Shown here: in pieces, positions 45,983-55,287 of the stretch
Position numbering within the stretch: position 1 is the stretch's first letter
Layout: each line of letters opens with the position of its first letter
Source: Streptomyces sp. CC0208
GTDB taxonomy: Bacteria > Actinomycetota > Actinomycetes > Streptomycetales > Streptomycetaceae
DNA: 64,000 nt
Reading direction: 5' to 3'
Assembly (NCBI RefSeq): GCF_003443735.1
Contig: NZ_CP031969.1
Coordinates: forward strand, 3,968,001-4,032,000
The notes under the pieces: model-generated
Told to the model about the DNA's origin: nothing
The model's input: the letters and a program-made list of their open reading frames with translations, nothing else
Database searches by the model: none
Position numbers and translations under genes: made by a program

Positions 45983-48397
45983 ATGTCAGCCAGTGTTCCC
46001 ACCCGAGCCACCGACCCGAGCGACTCGCACCACACGAGGCGCATCCACCCTTCCCACAGCCCCCCGCCGACCCCGCCCCGCCGCTTCCGTGTCGCTGGCG
46101 CCGACGTGTCGGCCTCGATCGCGGTCTTCCTGATCGCCCTGCCCCTGTCCCTGGGCATCGCCCTCGCCACCGGCGCCCCCCTCCAGGCCGGTCTCGTGGC
46201 CGCCGCCGTCGGAGGGATCGTCGCCGGCCGGCTGGGCGGCTGTCCGCTCCAGGTCAGCGGTCCCGCCGCCGGACTCACCGTGGTCACCGCCGATCTGATC
46301 CACCGCTACGGCTGGCGGACGACCTGCGCCATCACCGTCCTCGCCGGAGTGGTCCAACTCGGCCTCGGCTGCCTGCGGGTGGCCCGTACCGCGCTCGCCG
46401 TCAGCCCCGCGATCGTGCACGGCATGCTCGCCGGCATCGGTGTCACCATCGCCGTCGCCCAGTTGCACATCGTCCTCGGCGGCACCCCGCACAGCGCCGT
46501 CCTCGACAACCTCCGCGCCCTGCCCGCCCAGTTGGCGCGCGTGCAGCCCGCCGCGGTCTCGGTGAGCGCGCTGACCCTGGCGCTGCTCTTCATCTGGCCG
46601 CGCATCCCGGGCCGGGCCGGCCAACTCCTGCACAGGATCCCGGCCGCGCTCGTGGCCGTCGCCGGAGCCACCACCGCCGCCTCCCTCGCCGGGCTGGCCG
46701 TGCCGAAGGTCGACCTGCCGTCCTGGAGCAGCCATGCCCTGGCCGGACTGCCCGAGGGTCCCGTGCTGGGGCTCACCGCCGCCGTGCTCACCACCACGCT
46801 GGTGTGCAGCGTGCAGTCGCTGCTGGGTGCGGTGGCCGTCGACAAGCTGGCGTCGGGACGACCCGACCTGATCGCCGCGAGCCCGGATCCCGGTCGCCGT
46901 ACCCGGGTCGGCCGCTCCGACCTGGACCGTGAGCTGCTCGGACAGGGAGCCGCCAACATCGTCTCCGGCGCCCTGGGCGGACTGCCCGTCGCCGGTGTGG
47001 CGGTGCGCAGTTCGGCGAACGTCCAGGCGGGTGCCGTCAGCCGGAACTCCACGATGCTGCACGGCGTTCTCGTAGTGATCGCCGCGCTGCTGATGGTCCC
47101 GGTCCTCGAGTTCATCCCGCTCGCCTCGCTCGCCGCCCTGGTGATGGCCGTCGGCATCCAGATGGTGTCCCTGCACCACATCCGCACGGTGACCCGCCAC
47201 CGAGAGGTCCTGGTCTACGCCGTCACCACCCTCGGCGTGGTCGTGTTCGGCGTCCTGCAGGGCGTGACGCTGGGGATCGCCGTCGCCGTCGCCGTCTCCC
47301 TGCACCGCCTCACCCGCACCCGGATCACCCACTGCGAGAGGGAAGGAGTCCATCATGTCCACGTACGCGGGCAGTTGACGTTCCTCGCGGTGCCCCGGCT
47401 GAGCCGGGCCCTGCACCTCGTCCCCCAGGGGGCCGACGCCGTCGTGGAGCTGGACGGGTCGTTCATGGACCACGCGGCCTACGAAGCGCTGCAGGACTGG
47501 CAGAAGACGCACACCGCGCAGGGCGGTTCCGTCGAGCTGACCGGACGCAGACCTGGGACGCGCATCGCCGAGCCCGACTCCGCCCACTGCCGCTGCCGCC
47601 CCTGGACGGCCTGGCGCAACCACCAGTGCGAGCGCCCGCACACCGCGCAGGCCGCCGGACAGCCCGGTGCGTCCGGCGAGCCCTGTACCGCGCAGGCTCC
47701 GGGCGCGCCCCGCGAGTCGAGCGGGCAGGAACTGGCGCGTGGCATCAGCGCGTTCCAGCGCAACACCGCGCCGATCGTGCGCGGTGAGCTGGCCCGGCTG
47801 GCGCGCGAGGGCCAGCAGCCCGACCAGCTCTTCCTCACCTGCGCCGACTCACGGCTGGTCACCTCGATGATCACCTCCAGTGGTCCGGGCGACCTGTTCG
47901 TGGTGCGCAACGTGGGCAACCTCGTCCCCCTGCCCGGTGAGGAGAGCGGGGACGACTCGGTGGCGGCCGCCATCGAGTACGCGGTGGACGTGCTGAAGGT
48001 GCGCTCCATCACGGTGTGCGGGCACTCCGGCTGCGGGGCCATGCAGGCGCTGCTCAACTCCGAACCGGGCGGCGCCCGTACCCCGTTGAAGCGGTGGCTG
48101 CGACACGGACTGCCCAGTCTGGAGCGGATGGCCGACGGCAGCGGGCCCTCCGCCGGGCTTGCCGGGCGGGCGCCCGCCGACGCGGTGGAACAGCTCTGTC
48201 TGACCAATGTGGTGCAGCAGTTGGAGCATCTGCGGGCGCACGAGCCGGTGGCCCGGGCGCTGCGGGAGGGAGAGTTGGAGCTGCACGGGATGTACTTCCA
48301 TGTGGCCGAGGCGCAGTCGTATCTGCTCACCGAAGCGTCCGGCGCGGAGGTGTTCGACCTCGTGAGGGATGCGGAGGGCCTGCCCAGCCCTGCGTAG
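45983..48397 (+). CDS. SulP family anion transporter fused to beta-carbonic anhydrase
   Basis: This 804-aa protein has a SulP transporter at residues about 35-430 (10-14 helices, AVGGIVAGRLGGCPLQVSGPAAGL) and a STAS domain at about 440-535. A beta-class carbonic anhydrase follows at about 580-800, with zinc ligands Cys in CADSR (about 619), His and Cys in CGHSGCGAM. GGAGGAGA precedes the ATG. The fusion suggests bicarbonate uptake linked to interconversion with CO2, feeding carboxylases. Other actinobacteria carry the same fusion. Confidence 0.9.
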   Translation: MSASVPTRATDPSDSHHTRRIHPSHSPPPTPPRRFRVAGADVSASIAVFLIALPLSLGIALATGAPLQAGLVAAAVGGIVAGRLGGCPLQVSGPAAGLTVVTADLIHRYGWRTTCAITVLAGVVQLGLGCLRVARTALAVSPAIVHGMLAGIGVTIAVAQLHIVLGGTPHSAVLDNLRALPAQLARVQPAAVSVSALTLALLFIWPRIPGRAGQLLHRIPAALVAVAGATTAASLAGLAVPKVDLPSWSSHALAGLPEGPVLGLTAAVLTTTLVCSVQSLLGAVAVDKLASGRPDLIAASPDPGRRTRVGRSDLDRELLGQGAANIVSGALGGLPVAGVAVRSSANVQAGAVSRNSTMLHGVLVVIAALLMVPVLEFIPLASLAALVMAVGIQMVSLHHIRTVTRHREVLVYAVTTLGVVVFGVLQGVTLGIAVAVAVSLHRLTRTRITHCEREGVHHVHVRGQLTFLAVPRLSRALHLVPQGADAVVELDGSFMDHAAYEALQDWQKTHTAQGGSVELTGRRPGTRIAEPDSAHCRCRPWTAWRNHQCERPHTAQAAGQPGASGEPCTAQAPGAPRESSGQELARGISAFQRNTAPIVRGELARLAREGQQPDQLFLTCADSRLVTSMITSSGPGDLFVVRNVGNLVPLPGEESGDDSVAAAIEYAVDVLKVRSITVCGHSGCGAMQALLNSEPGGARTPLKRWLRHGLPSLERMADGSGPSAGLAGRAPADAVEQLCLTNVVQQLEHLRAHEPVARALREGELELHGMYFHVAEAQSYLLTEASGAEVFDLVRDAEGLPSPA

Positions 48398-48449
48398 CCG
48401 GGGCCCGCCCCTGGGCGCGCGGAGACACCGGCGCGCCCACACCGCCTGC

Positions 48450-49055
48450 TCAGTGGAGACCGGACGTCTCCGCCGGGCGGGGCTCCGGGGCTGGGATCGG
48501 ATTGCACGGGGCGACCTCGCCGCGGAAGAAGCCGTAGCCGGTGACCGGCTGGAAACTCCCGTCGGGCCGGCGCTGCCTCAGGTTTTCGAGGACCAGGGAG
48601 TCCCCGCGCCGCAGGTCGAAGATCCAGCTGGGGCCCTCGCTCGGATCGGAGCGGCCCGAGACCTCCTTCCCCCGTGGCTCGGTGCACTCGTAACCGTTCG
48701 GCACCTTGTCCACGACCACGTGGATGCCGTGCTTCTCGAGCCGTTCGACGAGTCCGTCCGGCAGGGTGCCGCCGAGGCCGAAGTCGTTCATGGTGACCGT
48801 CACACTCCCGTCCGAGTGCGACACCACCGCGTAGGCGGGGCTCTGGGCGGGGGAGCCCGGCATCAGCACCCACGCGCCCGCGACAGCGGCGCAGGCCAGG
48901 GCGACGAGGCCGAGCCTCGGCGTGGTGAGGGCCGGGAGACGGCGGCGCCGCCCGGGCGGCGGCGCCGCGTCCGCCGCAGGGGCGTCCGCGCGCAGGTCGA
49001 TCTCGCGGTGCAGTTCCGCCAGCAGCCGGTCCTCGAATGTCGTCCTGGTGGTCAT
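48450..49055 (-). CDS. Membrane-anchored partner of the ECF sigma factor
   Basis: The protein has 201 aa. An N-terminal cytosolic segment of about 45 residues is followed by one transmembrane helix (about 46-66) and an extracytoplasmic domain with two Cys. Its ATG overlaps the sigma factor stop (ATGA), so the two are co-translated. That topology and position fit an anti-sigma factor or sensor, but no ZAS zinc motif (HxxxCxxC) is present. Function is inferred from context. Confidence 0.7.
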   Translation of the reverse strand: MTTRTTFEDRLLAELHREIDLRADAPAADAAPPPGRRRRLPALTTPRLGLVALACAAVAGAWVLMPGSPAQSPAYAVVSHSDGSVTVTMNDFGLGGTLPDGLVERLEKHGIHVVVDKVPNGYECTEPRGKEVSGRSDPSEGPSWIFDLRRGDSLVLENLRQRRPDGSFQPVTGYGFFRGEVAPCNPIPAPEPRPAETSGLH

Positions 49056-49657
49056 GCCTCTCCCCCGGTTCCGCCGGTGACGTATGACAGGGATGTGCCG
49101 AGCGGCCCGTCGGTGGGCTCACCCGCCGCCCCGCGCAGCGACTTGCGCGCCCGGTGTAGCCGTACCCGGGCCGTGACCTGGGTGATGCCCAGTGCGGCGG
49201 CGGCCTCGGAAACCGTCAGCTGGTCGACCGCGACCAGTTCCAGGACGGCCCTCTCCCCCGCGGGGAGCCGTTCCAGCGCGGCCAGGGCGCGGCGGCCCGG
49301 GCTCTGCGCGTCGAGCTTGTCCTCCAGGCGAGCGATGTCGTCGGGCTCCAGCAGCCGCCGGCCCGAGATGCGCCGGTCGCGGTCGGTCTCGCGGGCCACC
49401 CGTCGGCGCTCCCCGGCGACCACGTTGCGCGCGACGCCGTACAGCCATGCCCTCTCGCTGCCCCGGGACGGGCGGTAGGTGTGGGCGGAGTCCAGGACCG
49501 CCAGGAAGATCTCGGCCGTCAGGTCGGCGACCGTGTGGGGATCCGCGACACGCCGGGCCACGAAAGACGTCATCGCGTCCACATGGCGCCGGTAGAACTC
49601 CTCGAAGAGCTGTGGGTCGCGGGCCGCGGCCCGCGGTCCGCCCCGTATCCCGTCCAC
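49052..49657 (-). CDS. ECF RNA polymerase sigma factor
   Basis: The protein has 201 aa from GTG 49657 with GGGAG at good spacing. Region 2 is at about 20-90 (FEEFYRRHVDAMTSFVARR, DLTAEIFLAVLD) and region 4 at about 130-195 (LPAGERAVLELVAVDQLTVSEAAAALGITQVTARVRLHRARKSL). The sigma70 r4 helix-turn-helix is clear. The frame stays open for more than 5 kb upstream through antisense of acsA and nhaA, which is an artefact of high GC. The membrane protein downstream is its probable regulator. Confidence 0.85.
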   Translation of the reverse strand: MDGIRGGPRAAARDPQLFEEFYRRHVDAMTSFVARRVADPHTVADLTAEIFLAVLDSAHTYRPSRGSERAWLYGVARNVVAGERRRVARETDRDRRISGRRLLEPDDIARLEDKLDAQSPGRRALAALERLPAGERAVLELVAVDQLTVSEAAAALGITQVTARVRLHRARKSLRGAAGEPTDGPLGTSLSYVTGGTGGEA

Positions 49658-49903
49658 TCGGGCTCCCTTCTCGTCGAGCGCCGGTGCTCGACGGCGCTTC
49701 ACCCGTACTTGGGCGGGAGTGTGAAAGGCGTTACACGTGGTGAACTCCGCCTGGTCGGCGTCCGTGGGTACGGATGGGCCGGGCCGCCGGACTCGACGAA
49801 TCCACAGGTCTAAACCAATTTTCGGTCGGCCCTTGTCATCGCACCCCCGGTCTGATGAGCTGTGGCCCGGGACACAACGGACACCCTGGGAAAGGCAGAT
49901 GCC

Positions 49904-51862
49904 GTGAGCAACGAAAGCCTGGCCAACCTGCTCAAGGAAGAGCGCAGGTTCGCACCCCCCGCCGACATGGCCGCCAACGCCAACGTCACGGCGGAGGCGT
50001 ATGAGGAGGCCAAGGCTGACCGGCTGGGTTTCTGGGCCGCGCAGGCCCGCCGGCTGAGCTGGGCCAAGGAGCCGACCGAGACCCTGGACTGGTCGAACCC
50101 GCCGTTCGCCAAGTGGTTCCAGGACGGCGAGCTCAATGTGGCGTACAACTGCGTCGACCGGCATGTCGAGGCGGGGCACGGCGACCGGGTCGCCATCCAC
50201 TTCGAGGGCGAGCCGGGCGACAGCCGCGCGATCACCTACGCCGAGCTCAAGGACGAGGTCTCCAAGGCCGCGAACGCCCTGCTGGAACTGGGGGTCCGCA
50301 AGGGCGACCGGGTCGCCGTCTACATGCCGATGATCCCCGAGACGGCCGTCGCGATGCTCGCGTGCGCGCGGATCGGCGCGGCCCACTCCGTGGTCTTCGG
50401 CGGGTTCTCGGCGGACGCCCTCGCCACCCGTATCCAGGACGCCGACGCCAAGGTCGTCATCACCTCCGACGGCGGCTACCGGCGCGGCAAGCCGTCCGCG
50501 CTCAAGCCGGCCGTCGACGAGGCGGTCGGCAAGGCCGGCAACGTCGAGCACGTGCTGGTCGTCCGCCGGACCGGCCAGGAGGTCGCCTGGAACGACAGCC
50601 TGGACGTGTGGTGGCACGAGATCGTCGAGCGGCAGTCCGCCGAGCACGCCCCCGAGGCGTTCGACGCCGAGCAGCCGCTGTTCATCCTCTACACGTCCGG
50701 TACGACGGGTAAGCCCAAGGGCATCCTGCACACCTCCGGCGGCTACCTCACCCAGGCCGCGTACACCCACCACGCCGTCTTCGACCTCAAGCCGGAGACC
50801 GACGTCTACTGGTGCACGGCCGACGTCGGCTGGGTGACCGGGCACTCGTACATCGTCTACGGCCCGCTCGCCAACGGCGCCACCCAGGTCATGTACGAGG
50901 GCACGCCGGACACCCCGCACCAGGGCCGTTTCTGGGAGATCGTCCAGAAGTACGGGGTGACGATCCTGTACACGGCGCCGACCGCGATCCGTACGTTCAT
51001 GAAGTGGGGCGACGACATCCCCGCGAAGTTCGACCTGTCCAGCCTGCGGGTGCTCGGCTCGGTCGGTGAGCCGATCAACCCCGAGGCGTGGATCTGGTAC
51101 CGCAAGCACATCGGCGCCGACCGGACCCCGATCGTGGACACCTGGTGGCAGACCGAGACCGGCGCGATGATGATCTCCCCGCTGCCGGGGGTGACCGCGA
51201 CCAAGCCCGGTTCCGCGCAGACGCCGCTGCCCGGTATCTCGGCCACCGTCGTCGACGACGAGGCGAACGAGGTCCCGAACGGCGGAGGCGGCTACCTCGT
51301 CCTCACCGAGCCGTGGCCGTCGATGCTTCGCACCATCTGGGGCGACGACCAGCGCTTCCTGGACACCTACTGGTCCCGCTTCGAGGGCAAGTACTTCGCC
51401 GGTGACGGCGCGAAGAAGGACGACGACGGCGACATCTGGCTGCTGGGCCGCGTCGACGACGTCATGCTGGTCTCCGGCCACAACATCTCCACCACCGAGG
51501 TGGAATCCGCGCTCGTCTCCCACCCCTCGGTCGCCGAAGCGGCCGTCGTCGGTGCCGCGGACGAGACGACCGGACAGGCCATCGTCGCCTTCGTGATCCT
51601 GCGCGGCACGGCGAACGCCGAGGACGAGGGCCTCGTCGCCGACCTGCGCAACCACGTGGGCGACACCCTCGGTCCGATCGCCAAGCCGCAGCGGATCCTG
51701 CCGGTGGCCGAGCTGCCGAAGACCCGCTCCGGCAAGATCATGCGCCGTCTGCTGCGGGACGTGGCCGAGAACCGGCAGCTCGGTGACGTCACCACGCTGA
51801 CGGACTCCACGGTCATGGACCTCATCCAGGCCAAGCTGCCGGCCGCGCCCAGCGAGGACTGA
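49904..51862 (+). CDS. acsA: Acetyl-CoA synthetase
   Basis: This 652-aa enzyme makes acetyl-CoA from acetate, ATP and CoA. GTG 49904 is chosen because the family N-terminus begins SNESLANLLKEERRF; a GTG at 49862 is also in frame. The AMP-binding motif YTSGTTGKPKG lies at about 262. The catalytic Lys lies in RSGKIMRRLL (about 608-617), the site of acetylation control. A strong terminator follows. Confidence 0.95.
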   Translation: MSNESLANLLKEERRFAPPADMAANANVTAEAYEEAKADRLGFWAAQARRLSWAKEPTETLDWSNPPFAKWFQDGELNVAYNCVDRHVEAGHGDRVAIHFEGEPGDSRAITYAELKDEVSKAANALLELGVRKGDRVAVYMPMIPETAVAMLACARIGAAHSVVFGGFSADALATRIQDADAKVVITSDGGYRRGKPSALKPAVDEAVGKAGNVEHVLVVRRTGQEVAWNDSLDVWWHEIVERQSAEHAPEAFDAEQPLFILYTSGTTGKPKGILHTSGGYLTQAAYTHHAVFDLKPETDVYWCTADVGWVTGHSYIVYGPLANGATQVMYEGTPDTPHQGRFWEIVQKYGVTILYTAPTAIRTFMKWGDDIPAKFDLSSLRVLGSVGEPINPEAWIWYRKHIGADRTPIVDTWWQTETGAMMISPLPGVTATKPGSAQTPLPGISATVVDDEANEVPNGGGGYLVLTEPWPSMLRTIWGDDQRFLDTYWSRFEGKYFAGDGAKKDDDGDIWLLGRVDDVMLVSGHNISTTEVESALVSHPSVAEAAVVGAADETTGQAIVAFVILRGTANAEDEGLVADLRNHVGDTLGPIAKPQRILPVAELPKTRSGKIMRRLLRDVAENRQLGDVTTLTDSTVMDLIQAKLPAAPSED

Positions 51863-51879
51863 GCGGCTTCTTGAACAAG

Positions 51880-51917
51880 GGGGCGCCGGGCGCGAGAGCG
51901 CGCCGGGCGCCCCTTTT
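51880..51917 (+). terminator. Strong intrinsic terminator after acsA
   Basis: GGGGCGCC-G-GGCGCG pairs with CGCGCC-G-GGCGCCCC around AGAG, followed by TTTT. A stem with a T-run is rare in Streptomyces. Confidence 0.9.
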
Positions 51918-52012
51918 AGGTAAACTAAACAAAACAGCGTGACCCTCAAGGTGTGCCGGGAAGTCTGGTCGGCGAGTAGCCCAGTCCTGCCCACCGACCG
52001 GAGGTCCCCCTG

Positions 52013-53431
52013 ATGCCCGCGCCCACCCGTAAGGTCCTCGGACGTCTCTCCCTTCCCGAGCGGACCTTCGTCGCGGACGCGCTGCGCACCGAGACGGTCG
52101 GCGGTGTGCTGCTGCTCATCGCCGCGGTCGCCGCGCTGGTCTGGGCGAACGTCCCCGCCCTGCACGGCAGTTACGAGAGCGCCAGCGACTACCACCTGGG
52201 CCCCGCGGCCCTCGGACTCGACCTGTCGATCGAACACTGGGCCGCCGACGGACTCCTCGCGATCTTCTTCTTCGTGGCCGGCATCGAGCTCAAGCGCGAG
52301 CTCGTCGCCGGTGACCTGAAGGACCCCAGGGCGGCCGCGCTGCCCGTGGTCGCGGCCCTGTGCGGCATGGCCGTACCGGCACTCGTCTACACGCTCACCA
52401 ACCTCACCGGCGGCGGCTCCCTGTCCGGCTGGGCCGTGCCCACCGCCACCGACATCGCCTTCGCGCTCGCCGTGCTCGCCGTCATCGGCACCTGGCTGCC
52501 GAGCGCGCTGCGCGCCTTCCTGCTCACCCTCGCCGTCGTCGACGACCTCTTCGCGATCCTGATCATCGCGGTCTTCTTCACCTCCGACATCGACTTCGTG
52601 GCACTCGGCGGCGCCGTCGTGGGCCTCGCGGTCTTCTGGGTGCTCCTGCGCAAGGGCGTGCGCGGGTGGTACGTGTACATCCCGCTCGCGCTGGTGATCT
52701 GGGCGCTGATGTACAACAGCGGCATCCACGCCACGATCGCGGGCGTCGCGATGGGTCTGATGCTGCGCTGCACCAGACAGGAGGACGAGAAGCTCTCCCC
52801 GGGCGAGCGCATCGAGCACCGCGTACGGCCGCTCTCGGCCGGCCTGGCCGTCCCACTGTTCGCCCTCTTCAGCGCGGGTGTCTCCGTCTCCGGCGGCGCG
52901 CTCGGCGATGTGTTCACCCAGCCGGAGACGCTCGGCGTGGTCCTCGGGCTGGTGGTCGGCAAGGCGCTCGGAATCTTCGGCGGGACCTGGCTCACGGCCC
53001 GCTTCACCCGGGCCTCGCTCAGCGACGACCTCGAGTGGGCCGACGTGTTCGCGGTGGCGACCCTGGCGGGCATCGGCTTCACCGTGTCCCTGCTCATCGG
53101 GGAGCTCGCCTTCGACGGCGACGCGACGCTGACCGACGAGGTCAAGGCCGCCGTACTCCTCGGCTCGCTCATCGCGGCCACCCTCGCGACCGTGCTGCTG
53201 AAGCTGCGCAACGCCAAGTACCGCAGGCTGTACGAGGCCGAGGAGCGCGACGACGACCAGGACGGCATCCCGGACGTGTACGAGGAGGACGACCCGGCCT
53301 ACCACCTGCGGATGGCGGCCATTTACGAGCGCAAGGCGGCCGAGCACCGCCGGATCGCCGAGCTCAAGACCGCCGAGCGGCTTGCCGAAGTGACGGGCGG
53401 GGCAGGCGAGGAGGACCACCGTCGGGCATGA
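52013..53431 (+). CDS. nhaA: Na+/H+ antiporter NhaA
   Basis: This 472-aa, 12-helix antiporter exchanges cytosolic Na+ for external protons. The paired Asp of the ion site are in AVVDDLFAILI (about residue 175), and GVSVSG plus the FFFVAGIELKRE segment match NhaA. GGAGGT precedes the ATG. The last about 70 residues are a hydrophilic Asp/Glu/Arg-rich tail absent from E. coli NhaA (388 aa), perhaps regulatory. Confidence 0.93.
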   Translation: MPAPTRKVLGRLSLPERTFVADALRTETVGGVLLLIAAVAALVWANVPALHGSYESASDYHLGPAALGLDLSIEHWAADGLLAIFFFVAGIELKRELVAGDLKDPRAAALPVVAALCGMAVPALVYTLTNLTGGGSLSGWAVPTATDIAFALAVLAVIGTWLPSALRAFLLTLAVVDDLFAILIIAVFFTSDIDFVALGGAVVGLAVFWVLLRKGVRGWYVYIPLALVIWALMYNSGIHATIAGVAMGLMLRCTRQEDEKLSPGERIEHRVRPLSAGLAVPLFALFSAGVSVSGGALGDVFTQPETLGVVLGLVVGKALGIFGGTWLTARFTRASLSDDLEWADVFAVATLAGIGFTVSLLIGELAFDGDATLTDEVKAAVLLGSLIAATLATVLLKLRNAKYRRLYEAEERDDDQDGIPDVYEEDDPAYHLRMAAIYERKAAEHRRIAELKTAERLAEVTGGAGEEDHRRA

Positions 53432-53507
53432 TCTGACGGGACGGTACAAAAGACACGACCCATACACAGTCACGGCCCATACAGAGTCAGTGAAGAGGGA
53501 GACCGCG

Positions 53508-54014
53508 ATGAGCGCACCCGACGGCAGCCCGGTCGGCGCCGAACGCAGCATCGGCCAGCTGTTCGCCTCGGCGACGACCGAGATGTCGGCACTGGTGCAC
53601 GACGAGATCGCGCTGGCGAAGGCGCAGCTCAAGCAGGACGTCAAGAAGGGCGCGATGAGCGGCGGCGCGTTCAGCGTGGCCGGCGGGGTCCTGCTGTTCT
53701 CCCTGCCGATGCTCAACTTCGCCCTGGCGTACGGCATCCGGACCTGGAGCGACTGGAACCTCGCGGTCTGCTTCCTGCTGTCCTTCGCCGCCAACGTCCT
53801 CGTCGCGCTGGTCCTCGCGCTGATCGGTGTCGTCTTCGCGAAGAAGGCGCAGAAGAGCAAGGGCCCGCAGAAGGTCGCCGCGTCGATGAAGGAGACGGCG
53901 GGCGTGCTCCAGAACGCCAAGCCCCACCCGCGTGCCGACAGCGACACCAAGGTCCTGGAGGAGCGGGTCCGTAACGCGAAGGCCATCGAGGCTGTGGCAC
54001 GCTCGTCGTCATGA
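53508..54014 (+). CDS. Holin-X (Phage_holin_3_6) family membrane protein
   Basis: This 168-aa protein has an amphipathic N-terminal helix (IGQLFASATTEMSALVHDEIALAKAQL) and two transmembrane helices (about 55-80, 90-115) with a Lys-rich tail. This is the actinobacterial Holin-X group, chromosomal and not linked to phage here. GAGGGAG precedes the ATG. The TGA overlaps the ATG of the hydrolase gene (ATGA). Confidence 0.8.
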   Translation: MSAPDGSPVGAERSIGQLFASATTEMSALVHDEIALAKAQLKQDVKKGAMSGGAFSVAGGVLLFSLPMLNFALAYGIRTWSDWNLAVCFLLSFAANVLVALVLALIGVVFAKKAQKSKGPQKVAASMKETAGVLQNAKPHPRADSDTKVLEERVRNAKAIEAVARSSS

Positions 54015-54952
54015 CCGATCCCGCCGCTTCTTCGGCGCAGCAGCCCGCCTCCCTCGTACGGCCCGACGGTCCCTGGACGCACCGGGACGTGGCGGCCAAC
54101 GGCGCGCGCTTCCACATCGCCGAACTGGGCGACGGACCGCTCGTGATGTTCCTGCACGGCTTCCCCCAGTTCTGGTGGACCTGGCGCCACCAGCTGGAGG
54201 CGCTCGCCGACGCCGGCTTCCGGGCCGTGGCCATGGATCTGCGCGGCGTCGGCGGCAGCGACCGCACCCCGCGCGGCTACGACCCCGCCAACCTCGCCCT
54301 CGACGTCACCGGCGTGATCCGCTCCCTCGGCGAGCCGGACGCCGCGCTGGTCGGCCACGACCTGGGCGGCTATCTGGCGTGGACGGCGGCCGCGATGCGC
54401 CCCAAGCTCGTACGACGGCTCGCGGTCGCCTCGATGCCGCATCCCCGGCGCTGGCGCTCGGCGATGCTCTCGGACGTCAAGCAGACGCGGGCCGGCTCCT
54501 ACATCTGGGGGTTCCAGCGGCCCTGGGTCCCCGAGCGGCGGCTGACCGCGGACGACGGCGCCCTGGTCGCCGAGCTGATCCGGGACTGGTCCGGCCCGCG
54601 GCTGCCGGACGACAAGGCGGTGGAGACGTACCGCGCGGCGATGTGCATCCCCTCGACGGCGCACTGCTCGGTCGAGCCGTACCGCTGGATGGTGCGGTCG
54701 ATGGCCCGCCCCGACGGGATCCAGTTCAACCGGCGCATGAAGCGGCCTGTCCGTGTGCCGACCCTGCATCTGCACGGCTCGCTCGACCCGGTGATGCGGA
54801 CGCGCAGTGCGGCCGGGTCCGGGGAGTACGTCGAAGCGCCGTACCGCTGGCGGCTGTTCGACGGTCTGGGGCACTTCCCGCACGAGGAGGATCCGGTCGC
54901 CTTCTCGACAGAACTGATCAATTGGCTGAAGGATCCCGAACCCGATCGGTGA
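54011..54952 (+). CDS. Epoxide hydrolase-like alpha/beta hydrolase
   Basis: This 313-aa protein has the HGFPQFWWTWRHQL oxyanion region (about residue 40), Asp nucleophile in GHDLGGYLAW (about 117-126), and C-terminal GLGHFPHEED with the His. An Asp nucleophile points to epoxide or haloalkane chemistry rather than esterase. It is translationally coupled to the holin-like gene. The substrate is unknown. Confidence 0.85.
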   Translation: MTDPAASSAQQPASLVRPDGPWTHRDVAANGARFHIAELGDGPLVMFLHGFPQFWWTWRHQLEALADAGFRAVAMDLRGVGGSDRTPRGYDPANLALDVTGVIRSLGEPDAALVGHDLGGYLAWTAAAMRPKLVRRLAVASMPHPRRWRSAMLSDVKQTRAGSYIWGFQRPWVPERRLTADDGALVAELIRDWSGPRLPDDKAVETYRAAMCIPSTAHCSVEPYRWMVRSMARPDGIQFNRRMKRPVRVPTLHLHGSLDPVMRTRSAAGSGEYVEAPYRWRLFDGLGHFPHEEDPVAFSTELINWLKDPEPDR

Positions 54953-55079
54953 CCGACGCGTCGCGCCCGGTATCCGGACCTGAACACCTGTCCTACGAAC
55001 GGCCACTTGCCCGGCGCATAGGCCAATTGGGGGGCGTGGGGGCGGTTATCGACCTTGGGGCAGGGGCACACGTCCGGGT

Positions 55080-55265
55080 ATGGGCTGGACGCACGACTAC
55101 GGTGACGTGGCACGCAATCGACGCTCGGGCGCTGCCCTGAGCTCCCACCATCAGGGCGGTGCCCCGCAACTGCCGGGGGGCACGGATCTGAGGGTGGGCA
55201 TCCCGCGCATCCTGCGCCGCCGGGCCCGCTGGGTCTCGGTACGCCTGCGTCACCCCCGGGGCTGA
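55080..55265 (+). CDS. Possible small basic protein
   Basis: The protein would have 61 aa. The ATG has a GGGG-rich leader and the composition (MGWTHDYGDVARNRR) is natural, ending in a basic RILRRRARWVSVRLRHPRG. It fills part of the 335-bp gap between the hydrolase and the convergent protease. I recognise no family. It might be non-coding. Confidence 0.35.
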   Translation: MGWTHDYGDVARNRRSGAALSSHHQGGAPQLPGGTDLRVGIPRILRRRARWVSVRLRHPRG

Positions 55266-55287
55266 CGCACCCGTCGTCCAACCCCTC

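Noticed and set aside
53508..54014. Holin-like protein as a sign of prophage
   Set aside because: No phage structural or integration genes lie nearby. Holin-X proteins are common in actinobacterial chromosomes.
49658..55006. Frame of 1,984 codons open on the minus strand through acsA, nhaA and the hydrolase
   Set aside because: Only the last 201 codons look like protein (the sigma factor). The rest is Gly/Arg/Val-rich antisense of well-recognised genes, an effect of high GC at third codon positions.
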